DNA of 64,000 nt from Blastocatellia bacterium (GTDB lineage: Bacteria > Acidobacteriota > Blastocatellia > HR10 > J050): assembly GCA_026985075.1 (NCBI GenBank), contig JALSQX010000093.1, positions 23,651 to 87,650 of the forward strand, written 5' to 3'. Every line of letters starts with the position of its first letter. Position 1 is the first letter of the stretch. Positions 27,331-35,441 of the stretch are shown piece by piece. Under the pieces are notes generated by a model, which was given only the letters and a program-made list of their open reading frames with translations, ran no database searches and was not told where the DNA came from. The translations under genes were made by a program, and so were the position numbers.

Positions 27331-28089
27331 ATGAACACGAAGAAATCAGAGGCGCGTGAGTTAACGCTGGCCTGTCGCGCTTGTGCTCGCTGTCCGATTT
27401 GTCAGGTGAGCGATGAGGAGTGGGAAGAGATCGATGGGCTGATTCCGGCGTATCGTCGGGCCCGCGGGGTGCTGTTTCGGGAAGGGGAGAGGCCGCAAGG
27501 GGTGTACGTCATTTGCGCTGGGCAGATCAAGCAGTGGTATGGGGATGAGCGGGGTCGGCGCTTTCTCTGGCGGACATTCGAGGCTGGGGAGGTGTTGGGG
27601 GCCATTACGCTGCTGGCCGGGCGGGTCTATCCGACGACGGCGGAGATGGTCGAGCCGTGCTGGCTGCGGTTCATTCCTCGGCGAGCGTTTTTTGCTCTTT
27701 TAGAGGAGTATCGAGGGATTGAGCGGGCGTTGCTCGGGCAGATGGCGCAGCGGCTCTATGAGGTGTTGGGGCTGTTGCGGACGTTCACGTTGAGTCGGAC
27801 GGCGGTGGAGCGGTTGGCCTGGCTGTTGTATCGGCTGTGGGTGGAGGAGGGGGGAGGGGAGGCGGAGGTGGTGCGGTTGGCGATGAGTCGGCAGGAGATG
27901 GCTGAGCGGATTGGGGTGGAGGCGGTGGAGACGGTGTCTCGGCTGTTGCGGCGATTGGTGGAGGCGGGATTGATTGAGCGGGAGCGGGGAGTGACGCTCA
28001 TTCGCGATGCCCATGGGCTGCGGCGGTTGTGCGAACGGGAAAGGGATGATGTGCTGTGGGGGAGTGGGCGAGGGGATGAGAGGAGATGA
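27331..28089 (+). CDS. Crp/Fnr-family regulator with N-terminal CX2CX2CX2C motif
   Basis: About 252 aa. The N-terminus carries LACRACARCPICQ, four Cys at regular CX2C spacing (residues 15, 18, 21, 24). This resembles the cysteine-rich N-terminus of Fnr, where an Fe-S cluster senses oxygen. A cNMP-binding-like barrel follows (VLFREGERPQGVYVICAGQI, FEAGEVLGAITLLAGRV) without the Arg-Ser/Thr pair of cAMP binders. A C-terminal winged helix has SRQEMAERIGVEAVETVSRL; the E-x2-S-R in the recognition helix is the Fnr type. The ATG at 27331 has GGAGG 5 nt upstream. Redox sensing is inference. The coding strand is unusually G-rich. A second Crp/Fnr gene follows 560 bp downstream. Confidence 0.83.
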   Translation: MNTKKSEARELTLACRACARCPICQVSDEEWEEIDGLIPAYRRARGVLFREGERPQGVYVICAGQIKQWYGDERGRRFLWRTFEAGEVLGAITLLAGRVYPTTAEMVEPCWLRFIPRRAFFALLEEYRGIERALLGQMAQRLYEVLGLLRTFTLSRTAVERLAWLLYRLWVEEGGGEAEVVRLAMSRQEMAERIGVEAVETVSRLLRRLVEAGLIERERGVTLIRDAHGLRRLCERERDDVLWGSGRGDERR

Positions 28090-28244
28090 GGGGGACAAGG
28101 GAGACGAGAGGGCGTTAGGTTACGGGGGTGCGGCGAGCTTATTTCTGGATGAGGGGAGAGTGAGTGCGCAGTTTTGTTCAGTGCGGCGCGCCTGTCGGCT
28201 CTGACGTGGTGGAATTGGTGAGAGTAGAGAGTCCTTGGGTCGGC

Positions 28245-28300
28245 GTGACCGATGGTCATTTACTCTCGATGAGGACGGGCGTAAAATGGAGAGGATTTGA
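28245..28300 (+). repeat. Dispersed repeat, copy B
   Basis: GTGACCGATGGTCATTTACT is followed by a short arm and GGACGGGCGTAAAATGGAG. It is almost identical to copy C at 40909-40955 over about 40 bp, and looser similarity continues for some 60 bp. It lies in the 557-bp gap between the two Crp/Fnr genes, which otherwise shows no gene. Confidence 0.7.
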
Positions 28301-28646
28301 AGTTCTGGTATTGAGCTGGAGAAACGAGCGCAATGAGAAGGCTGAGATTAAGAGACATTGCTTGATGGATCATGCTGGCTGTGCTGTCAGAGGGACGAGA
28401 TGGAGTCTGGAGCACGTTCGGTAAGCAATGTCACACATCGAACCACGGTCGAATCGGGGAGTACGCTCACTGCTGTACTGTCGAGTCGGATCTATAGGGC
28501 CACAGGTTCATCCTGAGTAACCAGCTTGTGCACGCTGACGATGTGGGCAGAGGCGTCGGTGAGGCAATGAGGGATGCTGAGCGCATCATCGAGCTGTCAC
28601 CATAGTGTCGTTTTTCATTCTCGCGTCGTCTCGTGGGGGGAGGGAT

Positions 28647-29303
28647 ATGAATCGAGTTCAGCCTTCAGCGAGATTGATTGAGAAGTTCTCCGGGATGGGA
28701 CGAGCGAAGGTGTATGCTCGAGGGACTGTGATTTTTCGTCAGGGTGAGGACGTGAGCGGGATGTGGCTCATCCGCTCTGGATGGATCAGGTTGGTTCGTA
28801 TCACTTTCGCTGGTCGGACGCGGACGTTGCGGCTCATTGGCCCGGAGGGCCTTCTGGGGGTAGTCGAGCTCATGATTGGGCGCGCGCATATGATGACGGC
28901 GGAGGTCATTGACGAGGTCGAGGTGGTGTATCTCAGCAGGAATGAGGTGATGGCCGTCCTGGCACATGATGTGGCAATGGCCGAGGAGTTTCTCGCGCTT
29001 CTCAGTGAGGAAGCCCGAGCCTATCTGATGGGGTGGTGTGTGGAGGCGGGGGATATGCCCATGGTGGAGCGTTTATTGTATCGGCTGAGGGAGGTGGCTG
29101 AGGTTTGTGGTCAGCCGGGGAGAGAGGGCGTTCAGTTACAGTTGCCGTTCACGGTGCAGGATCTGGCCGAGAGTGTGGGATGTACGCGGCAGTGGGCGAG
29201 TCGGTTATTGAGGGAGTTGGAGGAGCGGGGAGTGATTCGGAGGCGGCGAGGGTGGATCACCCTGTTGCCGGCGGCCTTCACTGACGATGGGATGAGGCGG
29301 TAG
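28647..29303 (+). CDS. Crp/Fnr-family transcriptional regulator
   Basis: About 218 aa. The sensor barrel begins near residue 20 (KVYARGTVIFRQGEDVSGMW). The cassette GPEGLLGVVELMIGRAHMMT lacks the cAMP-contacting residues of Crp. A long dimerisation helix and a winged helix follow, TVQDLAESVGCTRQWASRLL, where RQ-x3-R occupies the recognition helix. It has no Cys cluster, so its signal differs from that of the first regulator. The ATG at 28647 follows GGGGGAGGGAT. Two copies of the dyad TGTCAACCAGTTGACA start 125 bp behind the gene, at the promoter of the methyltransferase operon, making this protein a prime candidate to bind them (inference). Confidence 0.85.
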   Translation: MNRVQPSARLIEKFSGMGRAKVYARGTVIFRQGEDVSGMWLIRSGWIRLVRITFAGRTRTLRLIGPEGLLGVVELMIGRAHMMTAEVIDEVEVVYLSRNEVMAVLAHDVAMAEEFLALLSEEARAYLMGWCVEAGDMPMVERLLYRLREVAEVCGQPGREGVQLQLPFTVQDLAESVGCTRQWASRLLRELEERGVIRRRRGWITLLPAAFTDDGMRR

Positions 29304-29427
29304 AGCCTCGGGGGAGGGGGGAGAGATGAGTCACTCAGAGGGAGAATTCGAGAATTAATGTTTTGTCGGCGATCTCTGGCTTGAGAGGTGATTGGTCTTG
29401 GCCGGGTGGTCGGTCATTTCGTCGGAG

Positions 29428-29493
29428 TGTCAACCAGTTGACAGACAGGTGTCAACCAGTTGACAGACGTGAGAGTGGGTAATGCTTTAAAAT
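29428..29493 (+). promoter_or_regulatory. Crp/Fnr-type double operator and promoter of the methyltransferase operon
   Basis: Two perfect copies of TGTCAACCAGTTGACA (29428-29443 and 29450-29465) start 22 bp apart. A TAAAAT -10 box lies at 29488-29493 with no -35 at normal spacing. The second dyad is centred 33 bp upstream of the -10 centre, i.e. near -42, the class II activator position of Crp/Fnr proteins. The same dyad recurs at 35932. Confidence 0.72.
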
Positions 29494-29517
29494 AGCGTAG
29501 TGAGGAAGTAGTGATAA

Positions 29518-30681
29518 ATGATGTGGTTTATTATCATGAAAGTGACTGGATCTAGCTCATTCTCAAAAAGGGCAAATATTGAGATATCTAACGACACTAA
29601 GTGGGCTCTCAGGGAACTAGTTGAATGTCTTTCACGGCTGGGATATAGTGAATATATTTCAAGTTTCATTCCCTTTGAATTACCAGCCATGTGGAATAAA
29701 TGGGGAGCCTATCGTAAGAAAGCTCCGAATAAACTTTATCGCTTGCTCGATCTCTTCCTGCTGAATCAAGCTGTTCCACCTGAAATGATTAAAGAATTAC
29801 CGAGTGACCTTATAGAACTGCTCTGTAATCTTGGAGTGATGAGGCGGACACGGAGTGGTTGGCTGAGAATGTGCGATCTCATTTTGATCCGACTCTATGG
29901 AAATTGGCTATTTGTTCAACCACCTCAGACAAATCCAAAGATCTATTACGGTGATGACTCAGTGGCTTTATTAACTCGCCTACAGCCTAAGCGCAAAGGA
30001 AAGTGTTTGGATCTTTGTGCTGGTGCAGGCATCCAATCGCTCTATTGTAGTCTATTTGCGAGTCACACTGTAGCGGTTGAAATCAACCCGGAGGCAGCTA
30101 AGGTTGCACAGCTCAATGTCTTAATGAATGATCGCGAGGATTCAGTCATGGTATGCTGTGGTGACCTCTATGAACCTGTAGCTGGAGAGGTTTTTGATAC
30201 AGTTGTGTGTAATCCACCTTTCATACCTTTCCCGGAGAATATGCCTTACCCTTTCGTAGGACATGGTGGTGCAGATGGATTGCGTGTGATTCGACACATT
30301 TTGAATGGATTACCTTCTGTGTTGGCTTCTGGCGGAACTGCCCAGCTCATTGGCACATGCTTAAGCGATGGAACGCGGCCTTTCATTGTCGACGAGCTAA
30401 AGGGATGGGCTGAAAGTATGAACATGGACATATTGATGACGGTAACATCACATAAATCCCTAGCTCCACATAGCCTTTTCTTCAGAAGGATTGTTTGGTC
30501 CAGCGCTATAGGTATGAAAATTCCTTTTCACGTTGTTAAAGCCGAGTACGAACGAATGCTAATTAAACAAGGGGCGAGCCACCTATGTGCCTATTTCCTT
30601 TATATTACAAAAGGTATTGGCCATTTCGCTCTTCAGGATCTCTCGATGAATAGTAAGCGATACATTTGGTTTGTTGGATGA
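29518..30681 (+). CDS. Class I SAM-dependent methyltransferase with NPPF motif
   Basis: 387 aa. An N-terminal helical domain of about 140 residues, unrecognised, precedes a Rossmann methyltransferase domain. Motif I is LDLCAGAGIQSLYCS (Asp165 onward), motif II is VAVEINPEAAKVAQLNV, and motif IV is VVCNPPFIPFPENMP (Asn-Pro-Pro-Phe near residue 231). An (N/D)PP(Y/F) motif is typical of enzymes that methylate planar nitrogens: adenine/cytosine in DNA or RNA and glutamine amides (PrmC/HemK). It is the first gene behind the double Crp/Fnr operator and lies 55 bp before the Asn-repeat protein, suggesting an amide N-methyltransferase for that protein (inference). Codon use is much more AT-rich than in the core genes. 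The start at 29518 has GAGGAAG upstream; ATG 29536 is an alternative. Confidence 0.8.
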   Translation: MMWFIIMKVTGSSSFSKRANIEISNDTKWALRELVECLSRLGYSEYISSFIPFELPAMWNKWGAYRKKAPNKLYRLLDLFLLNQAVPPEMIKELPSDLIELLCNLGVMRRTRSGWLRMCDLILIRLYGNWLFVQPPQTNPKIYYGDDSVALLTRLQPKRKGKCLDLCAGAGIQSLYCSLFASHTVAVEINPEAAKVAQLNVLMNDREDSVMVCCGDLYEPVAGEVFDTVVCNPPFIPFPENMPYPFVGHGGADGLRVIRHILNGLPSVLASGGTAQLIGTCLSDGTRPFIVDELKGWAESMNMDILMTVTSHKSLAPHSLFFRRIVWSSAIGMKIPFHVVKAEYERMLIKQGASHLCAYFLYITKGIGHFALQDLSMNSKRYIWFVG

Positions 30682-30736
30682 TGATTGAAAATGTCTTAAT
30701 GATTGTTATTGTGAACCCGATAACTGGAGGGACATT

Positions 30737-31705
30737 ATGACTCGTAAGGATCAGAAAGATCGGAAGAAAAAAGGAAAATTCACACGGAGAAAGCTTTTGG
30801 GGAAGATATTTGATGTTTCTTCTGCGCTAATCTTGGCGGATATGGGATATGGCCTTGTGCCTCCAGCAGCACAACCTGATCAGCCTCTGGTTCTCCCACT
30901 TCGTGGCAGTTTGAAAAATCTCTTGGAAAAAGAAAGTCGGTTCTTAATGGAACTCTCTCAAAATCGACATCTACAACTTGAGTTTTTAGGTAGTCCTATA
31001 GAAGCGATGCTCTTACATGGAGTTCTTCCGGAAGAGGCTAGACCATTTATTGGTGAGGCTAACAGGTTACTTTTTTACCTCTCAAGTAATAGCGAGCTTC
31101 AAGAAAAGCTGCTTGAGCAATCCTTAATGATCGATATTCCAGAATGGTTAGTTGAGTCCTGGATAGGTCAAATAGCTGCAGGAGGAGAAATCAACATTTC
31201 ACCGGAGTTTTTTAGGAGAGTTATTAAGGCTTACTTGAAGTCTGAAGAGAACCTAAAAAATCAGTTGAAAATTTTGTTGCAGGACGAAGGTATTCAGCAA
31301 ATACTTTCTCGCAGGTTCACTGTCAATGAGGTTAATCGGATTATAGAGGCATTTATTCATGCGTTAAGAGAGCACTCTCAGCTCAACTTCCCCGGCGGTT
31401 TTCCTAATAAGTCTATATCCATTGACACGTATCCTTTTGATACAGATGATACAGAATTCTCTTGCGTGGCAGTACTATTATGCGTAGTTGCTGTGGTTCT
31501 TGTTAAAACGGGAGTGGTTGTAAATGCTTATGCAAATGTGAATGTCGTGGCAAATGCCAATGCCGTAACAAATGCAAACGGTGATGAAGTGACGGGGAGT
31601 CAGGGGCGATTCAAACCTACTCAGCAATTGGGAGTCCTAATACAGTTGGCCCGATTTAGTGATGAGTTCGTACGATATGCCAAGCAGGGTGGATGGGTTC
31701 AGTGA
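30737..31705 (+). CDS. Candidate RiPP precursor with Val-rich/Asn-hexad segment
   Basis: 322 aa, no family recognised. Residues 14-40 look like a twin-arginine signal (FTRRKLLGKIF, then a hydrophobic stretch). Residues 55-220 are helical, with leader-like segments (ESRFLMELSQNRHLQLEFLG; SPIEAMLLHGVLPEEARPFI). Residues 242-262 are Val/Leu-rich. Residues 263-281 read NAYANVNVVANANAVTNAN: Asn263/269/275/281 and Asn267/273/279 each recur every six residues. Proteusin cores of the polytheonamide type combine a Val/Ala-rich half with Asn at NX5N spacing, which line a beta-helix after epimerisation and N-methylation. A 40-residue tail follows. The ATG has GGAGGG 5 nt upstream. The gene lies between an NPPF methyltransferase and, past a dead transposase, a radical SAM gene. 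An alternative is a Tat-exported membrane protein. Confidence 0.5.
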   Translation: MTRKDQKDRKKKGKFTRRKLLGKIFDVSSALILADMGYGLVPPAAQPDQPLVLPLRGSLKNLLEKESRFLMELSQNRHLQLEFLGSPIEAMLLHGVLPEEARPFIGEANRLLFYLSSNSELQEKLLEQSLMIDIPEWLVESWIGQIAAGGEINISPEFFRRVIKAYLKSEENLKNQLKILLQDEGIQQILSRRFTVNEVNRIIEAFIHALREHSQLNFPGGFPNKSISIDTYPFDTDDTEFSCVAVLLCVVAVVLVKTGVVVNAYANVNVVANANAVTNANGDEVTGSQGRFKPTQQLGVLIQLARFSDEFVRYAKQGGWVQ

Positions 31706-31904
31706 TAACTATGGTAGTGAGAAATTAGAAGAAGGAGTCCTGTATAAAAGCGGCAGACTGAAGAGAAAAAGAGCTGTCAATATCCTGTGCTAATGCTACA
31801 TTTACCATGATCATCTGCGCCACTTCGTTACAGGAAGTTTAGCGGCTCGTGCGGATGTTCCCACCGCTTGAGTGGAGACCAGGGAGGAAGAGATGCTCGA
31901 AACC

Positions 31905-32910
31905 ACGTTAATTCGTTGATGGCCTAGTAAGGATCCGTGATGCTGGTAGCCATGGCGGACGTTTGGTATAACACGTATGACTGCTCACCAAACTAAGAAG
32001 ATAAAGCCTCCGATGTTCAATATGGAAATCATAAACCATGCTCACCGGGCCCAGACCTCGGTGCAGCGTTTTGTTCAACCGGGCTGGAGTGCGGCTCCGA
32101 TGGCGGAGGCTCCCCAACCGTTGACGAAATGGGCCGTTGAGCTGTTTGATGAATGGCATGTTGATGCCATCGTGGCCTTAGAAGTGGTTGATCACGGCCT
32201 AGATCTGTTCGATGAGATCTTGGGCGAGGTGTTGTACCATCACCATGACTTGCCCCTGAGTAAACTTTTTAATGGTCTGAGTGATACAGATATGATTCTA
32301 GAGTCGCCGCTGCAGCCGCTCCACGTGGCCGCCTCGGGCCGCCTGTCGAAAAGTCTGACGTACAATGGTGATATAGGCCCACCGACCATCGGTACAGACC
32401 AAGACGGTGTCGGTCAAGTCCGAGCCACAGGCCCACACCATCTCCATCAAGGCTGTAACCGAGACCAGATTCCAGTGTTCCGAGATCGCCTAATCCCGCT
32501 ACAAGTGAATCCGCACCATCAGGGTCATGGCCAGCCCTACCACCATCTCTTGCGCTTTGATCCGCATCTGGTTTGTTGGTGCTCGTCCCACTTCTTGGTA
32601 CTGCTGGACCGGATATTTGTGCATTGCTTGGCACTATTTCCCAGTCCTCTTGGATCCGCCTCGTTCCGTGCACTCATCCGTCTCAAAGGCCACCACAATC
32701 GTCGGCATCGGACAACTATATGCCAGCAACGCGGCCACCAAAGTAAGACGATCTTTAGCTGTCTTCAATCGGTAAAACGGCATCCCTTTGATCTTAGCAA
32801 ACGTCCAAGATCGCCACACTCATGGCGGATAAGGTATCGCTTCTTCCAATTGTGGATGCCAATGTGGTCAGTTCCCGGTCGCTCTCCCATATTCGGGCAA
32901 AATACTTTCT
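31905..32910 (-). pseudogene. Degenerate DDE transposase (IS1-like, zinc-ribbon type)
   Basis: On the minus strand, pieces of one transposase appear in order but in different frames and with in-frame stops. They are a zinc-ribbon remnant (FCPNMGERPGTDHIGIHNWK, near 32905), MPFYRLKTAKDRLTLVAALL (about 32785), DTVLVCTDGRWAYITIV (about 32410, first catalytic Asp region) and the C-terminal MPFIKQLNGPFRQRLGSLRH with SMVYDF (32159 to about 32040). The order and spacing fit a single element of about 1 kb that has decayed through several frameshifts. I could not identify its terminal inverted repeats. It separates the putative precursor gene from the radical SAM gene. Confidence 0.75.
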
Positions 32911-33044
32911 CTGGGTCTATCGTCGTAATCCTTTGGGCTTCGTTAACTTTAAGGATTACTCCTGAACTCTTTCTTGTTCAACAGCTCTCTGCACTGCGAT
33001 TTAGTGTAGAACAGTCATAAAACGATTTCAGAGGGAAAATCAAT

Positions 33045-34103
33045 ATGAACCTTCGCCTTCCCACTACATTGACCATCTTGCCCACCTATAGGTGCACGGC
33101 CGCTTGTTCTCATTGTTGTTTTGGATCTCACCCATTCGTCAAAGGGAGAATCCCCCAGGAACGAATCCTGAGTTACATCGACCAGGCTGCCAAGTTGGGT
33201 ATTTTTTTGATTGTATTCTCAGGAGGGGAGCCGTTCTTACTTGATGAAGATTTAGATCAGGCCATTGCTTATGCTACTCAATTAGGGTTAATGACACGCG
33301 TCGTATCAAACGCCTTTTGGGCTGTTAATGAAACGAACACTCATAAACGTTTGGAGCGACTGAGAGAGGCGGGATTAGATGAACTTAATATCAGCACCGG
33401 AGATTTTCATCAGGAATATGTTCCAGTTGAGAATGTTGTCAACGCAACTGTAGCAGCTATTAGACAAGGGATACGAACATCAATCATGGTTGAGTCACGG
33501 TGGGGGCGCCAATTTGCTGCTGAACACTTTTGGAGGAATGAGAGAATTGCCTCCATCATAGAGGATCCTGATATTAAAGATCTATTGCATATATTTGAGA
33601 GTCCATGGATACCGATGGAAATGACTAACGCAGATATTCGATACGAATCTATGCAGTATATCAACAAGAACAATCTCCATGCTCAACCGGGGTGTGATAG
33701 CATACTAGGAACTTTGGTCGTCACTCCTCAGGAAGAACTCGGGGTTTGCTGCGGACTAACCCGACAACAGATTTCAGAGTTGAACGTTGGATCGCTGCGA
33801 GAACAGTCTCTTCGTGCGCTTTTTAAGAAGGCTGTACAAGATTTCTTAAAGATTTGGTTATTTGTCGAAGGACCGGCACATATCGTGGCTTGGGCCGCTG
33901 AGAAGGATCCTACTATTCAATGGGAAAATCGTTTTGCACACATATGTGACATCTGCCGTTTTATGTATCATGACTCAAAAGTGAAGAAAACCATCCGCGA
34001 TCGGTATGAGGAGAAAATCTTGGATGTCTCGATGAGGTTTGTTATGCTGAATGAGCTAGAGGTGCCGATTTTGATGGAAGGAGGTTTTGAAACCAAGTCA
34101 TGA
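33045..34103 (+). CDS. Radical SAM peptide-maturase-like enzyme
   Basis: 352 aa. The N-terminus has the radical SAM cluster motif CTAACSHC (Cys17, Cys21, Cys24; CX3CX2C). FSGGEPFLLDEDL (GGEP SAM-binding element), VSNAFWAV and ELNISTGDFHQEYVP follow. The C-terminal half contains extra cysteines (PGCDSILGTLVV, GVCCGLTRQ and HICDICRF) that could hold auxiliary Fe-S clusters as in SPASM/twitch peptide maturases. Such enzymes epimerise, cross-link or otherwise modify peptide precursors; which reaction applies here is unknown. Its stop overlaps the start of an SdpI-like gene (ATGA). AT-rich codons match the methyltransferase and precursor genes. Confidence 0.85.
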   Translation: MNLRLPTTLTILPTYRCTAACSHCCFGSHPFVKGRIPQERILSYIDQAAKLGIFLIVFSGGEPFLLDEDLDQAIAYATQLGLMTRVVSNAFWAVNETNTHKRLERLREAGLDELNISTGDFHQEYVPVENVVNATVAAIRQGIRTSIMVESRWGRQFAAEHFWRNERIASIIEDPDIKDLLHIFESPWIPMEMTNADIRYESMQYINKNNLHAQPGCDSILGTLVVTPQEELGVCCGLTRQQISELNVGSLREQSLRALFKKAVQDFLKIWLFVEGPAHIVAWAAEKDPTIQWENRFAHICDICRFMYHDSKVKKTIRDRYEEKILDVSMRFVMLNELEVPILMEGGFETKS

Positions 34104-34438
34104 AAAATATGCTCATCCTGATCGTCGCTCTATATGGGGTACTGCTTGTTGGATTGGCGACCCCGATGAGTTTGCGTAAGGTGCGTCCTAATGTGTTCTA
34201 TGGCTTTCGCACGGCGAAGACACTCTCCAATGAGAGAATATGGTATGAAGCTAACGAGTATTGTGGCAAACTCCTCATCCTTGTAGGAGTGATGTCTATC
34301 GTCCTGGCAATGATCCTTTGGTGGCTGCGGGAAACGCTGCCGGCTTCAGCCATACTCATCGCCATTTTAGTTGGCGACATATTTCCATTGGCTGTCGTGT
34401 TGGCCGCGTGTTTCATGTATCTCAAGCGATTAGAATAG
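34100..34438 (+). CDS. SdpI-like integral membrane protein, copy 1
   Basis: A 112-aa membrane protein with three predicted helices (ILIVALYGVLLVGLATPM, LLILVGVMSIVLAMILWW and ASAILIAILVGDIFPLAVVL). The loop between helices 1 and 2 reads RPNVFYGFRTAKTLSNERIW, then YEANEY. It matches the SdpI family signature (P-N-x-x-x-G-F/Y-R-T/S near a W and N). Bacillus SdpI is the immunity protein against the SdpC toxin. The start codon overlaps the radical SAM stop (ATGA), so both are made together. This coupling suggests self-protection for a peptide product; other SdpI proteins have unrelated roles, so this remains inference. Confidence 0.75.
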   Translation: MKNMLILIVALYGVLLVGLATPMSLRKVRPNVFYGFRTAKTLSNERIWYEANEYCGKLLILVGVMSIVLAMILWWLRETLPASAILIAILVGDIFPLAVVLAACFMYLKRLE

Positions 34439-34631
34439 CGTAAGAGTGATGGGAGGGACGCTGATTCTTTTTTGATTTGAGGTGATGAGAGTCAGGGATG
34501 AGAACATGCACGTGTGGAGAAATGGAAAAATCATATTATGAATCGTCCTCTATGACTCTTTTTGTTTGGCCATATCCTTTGATTGACAGAGACTCTCAAA
34601 ACGTGCGCGGTGACATGAAGGAGGTTATGCG

Positions 34632-34997
34632 ATGGAGTTATCCCCTCGTGAAGTGCAGTCAAAGATCAACGGCTTGATCATCTGTTTGTGGGTAGTGAGT
34701 GTCACATATGTGGCCATCTCGATCCCGTTAGTGTTGGATAAGGTCCCACCGAATCGGGCTTATGGGTATCGCAGCGCTGAGACCCTCTCTGATCCGGGCG
34801 TATGGTACGAGGCCAATCGTTTCAGTGGGATGATACTGCTTGTTGGAGGAGGTGTAGCAGGGATAATAGGAGGTGTGCTTTGGCGATTTCGCCGAGGCCT
34901 CTCTCTCTGCACGGCATTCATTGCCGTGCTGCTCACCATACTCACTCCCACGGTGATCATGGTGATAGCCACTCGCATATATATCAGCCACTTATGA
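34632..34997 (+). CDS. SdpI-like integral membrane protein, copy 2
   Basis: 121 aa, with three predicted membrane helices and the loop PPNRAYGYRSAETLSDPGVW followed by YEANRF, parallel to copy 1 (PNVFYGFRTAKTLSNERIWY). The two clearly share a fold and origin but are divergent outside the loop. AAGGAGG lies 7 nt before the ATG at 34632. There are 193 bp between the copies, so copy 2 may have its own promoter. Duplicate immunity-type genes next to a peptide maturase are consistent with resistance to more than one peptide or to a pore-forming product, which is inference. Confidence 0.72.
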   Translation: MELSPREVQSKINGLIICLWVVSVTYVAISIPLVLDKVPPNRAYGYRSAETLSDPGVWYEANRFSGMILLVGGGVAGIIGGVLWRFRRGLSLCTAFIAVLLTILTPTVIMVIATRIYISHL

Positions 34998-35441
34998 CTT
35001 GGCCGCATGAATTACGAACCTCTATTACGGGAGCAGCAATGGGTCAAAGAGCGGTTAGGGCGGGAATGGTGGGCTGACCGAAGGTGAGTCCACTGGGAGA
35101 GAGCCAACCAGAGTTGATTATCTGTATGGATCTTATGGTCTGTATTCTCTTCAGCATCGGCCAGGAACTCCAAGTGCACCATGTCAGTGGTTGGTGGGAA
35201 ATTCACGACTCGTGGCTATGTCTATGAAAGCGAATTCTCGACTGGTCTATTCTCGCCAATCACTGAATTCGATCTTCCTCTCAGGACCGACGAAGCGGTA
35301 ATCTGCAGGCAGCAATCGGAGATTCTTCTCTGATGCTAGTCCGAAGTAGGGATCTGTTCTCTCCAGTTGACCGAAGTCTCAGGCGTGCGTATATAGAAAT
35401 AGTGGGACTCATCACCTTCATGCGCTGAAGGAGCATGTGGC
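34998..35441. other. Intergenic region, nothing recognised
   Basis: About 440 bp with no coding frame that has a ribosome site or protein-like composition on either strand. No repeat or hairpin stood out. Confidence 0.45.

Noticed and set aside
27756..28259. Minus-strand Pro/Ser/His-rich frames over the first Crp/Fnr gene
   Set aside because: Products of the strong G bias of the coding strand (CCC/CAC codons on the reverse); no homology or start signal.
29428..29465. Two direct repeats considered as a CRISPR remnant
   Set aside because: Only two 16-bp copies, each internally palindromic, 6 bp apart, with no spacer-length gap and no cas gene; they fit an operator pair better.
31977..33020. 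347-codon plus-strand frame over the transposase remnant
   Set aside because: Low-complexity His/Arg-rich translation with no ribosome site; it is the antisense of the decayed minus-strand transposase, whose fragments are recognisable.
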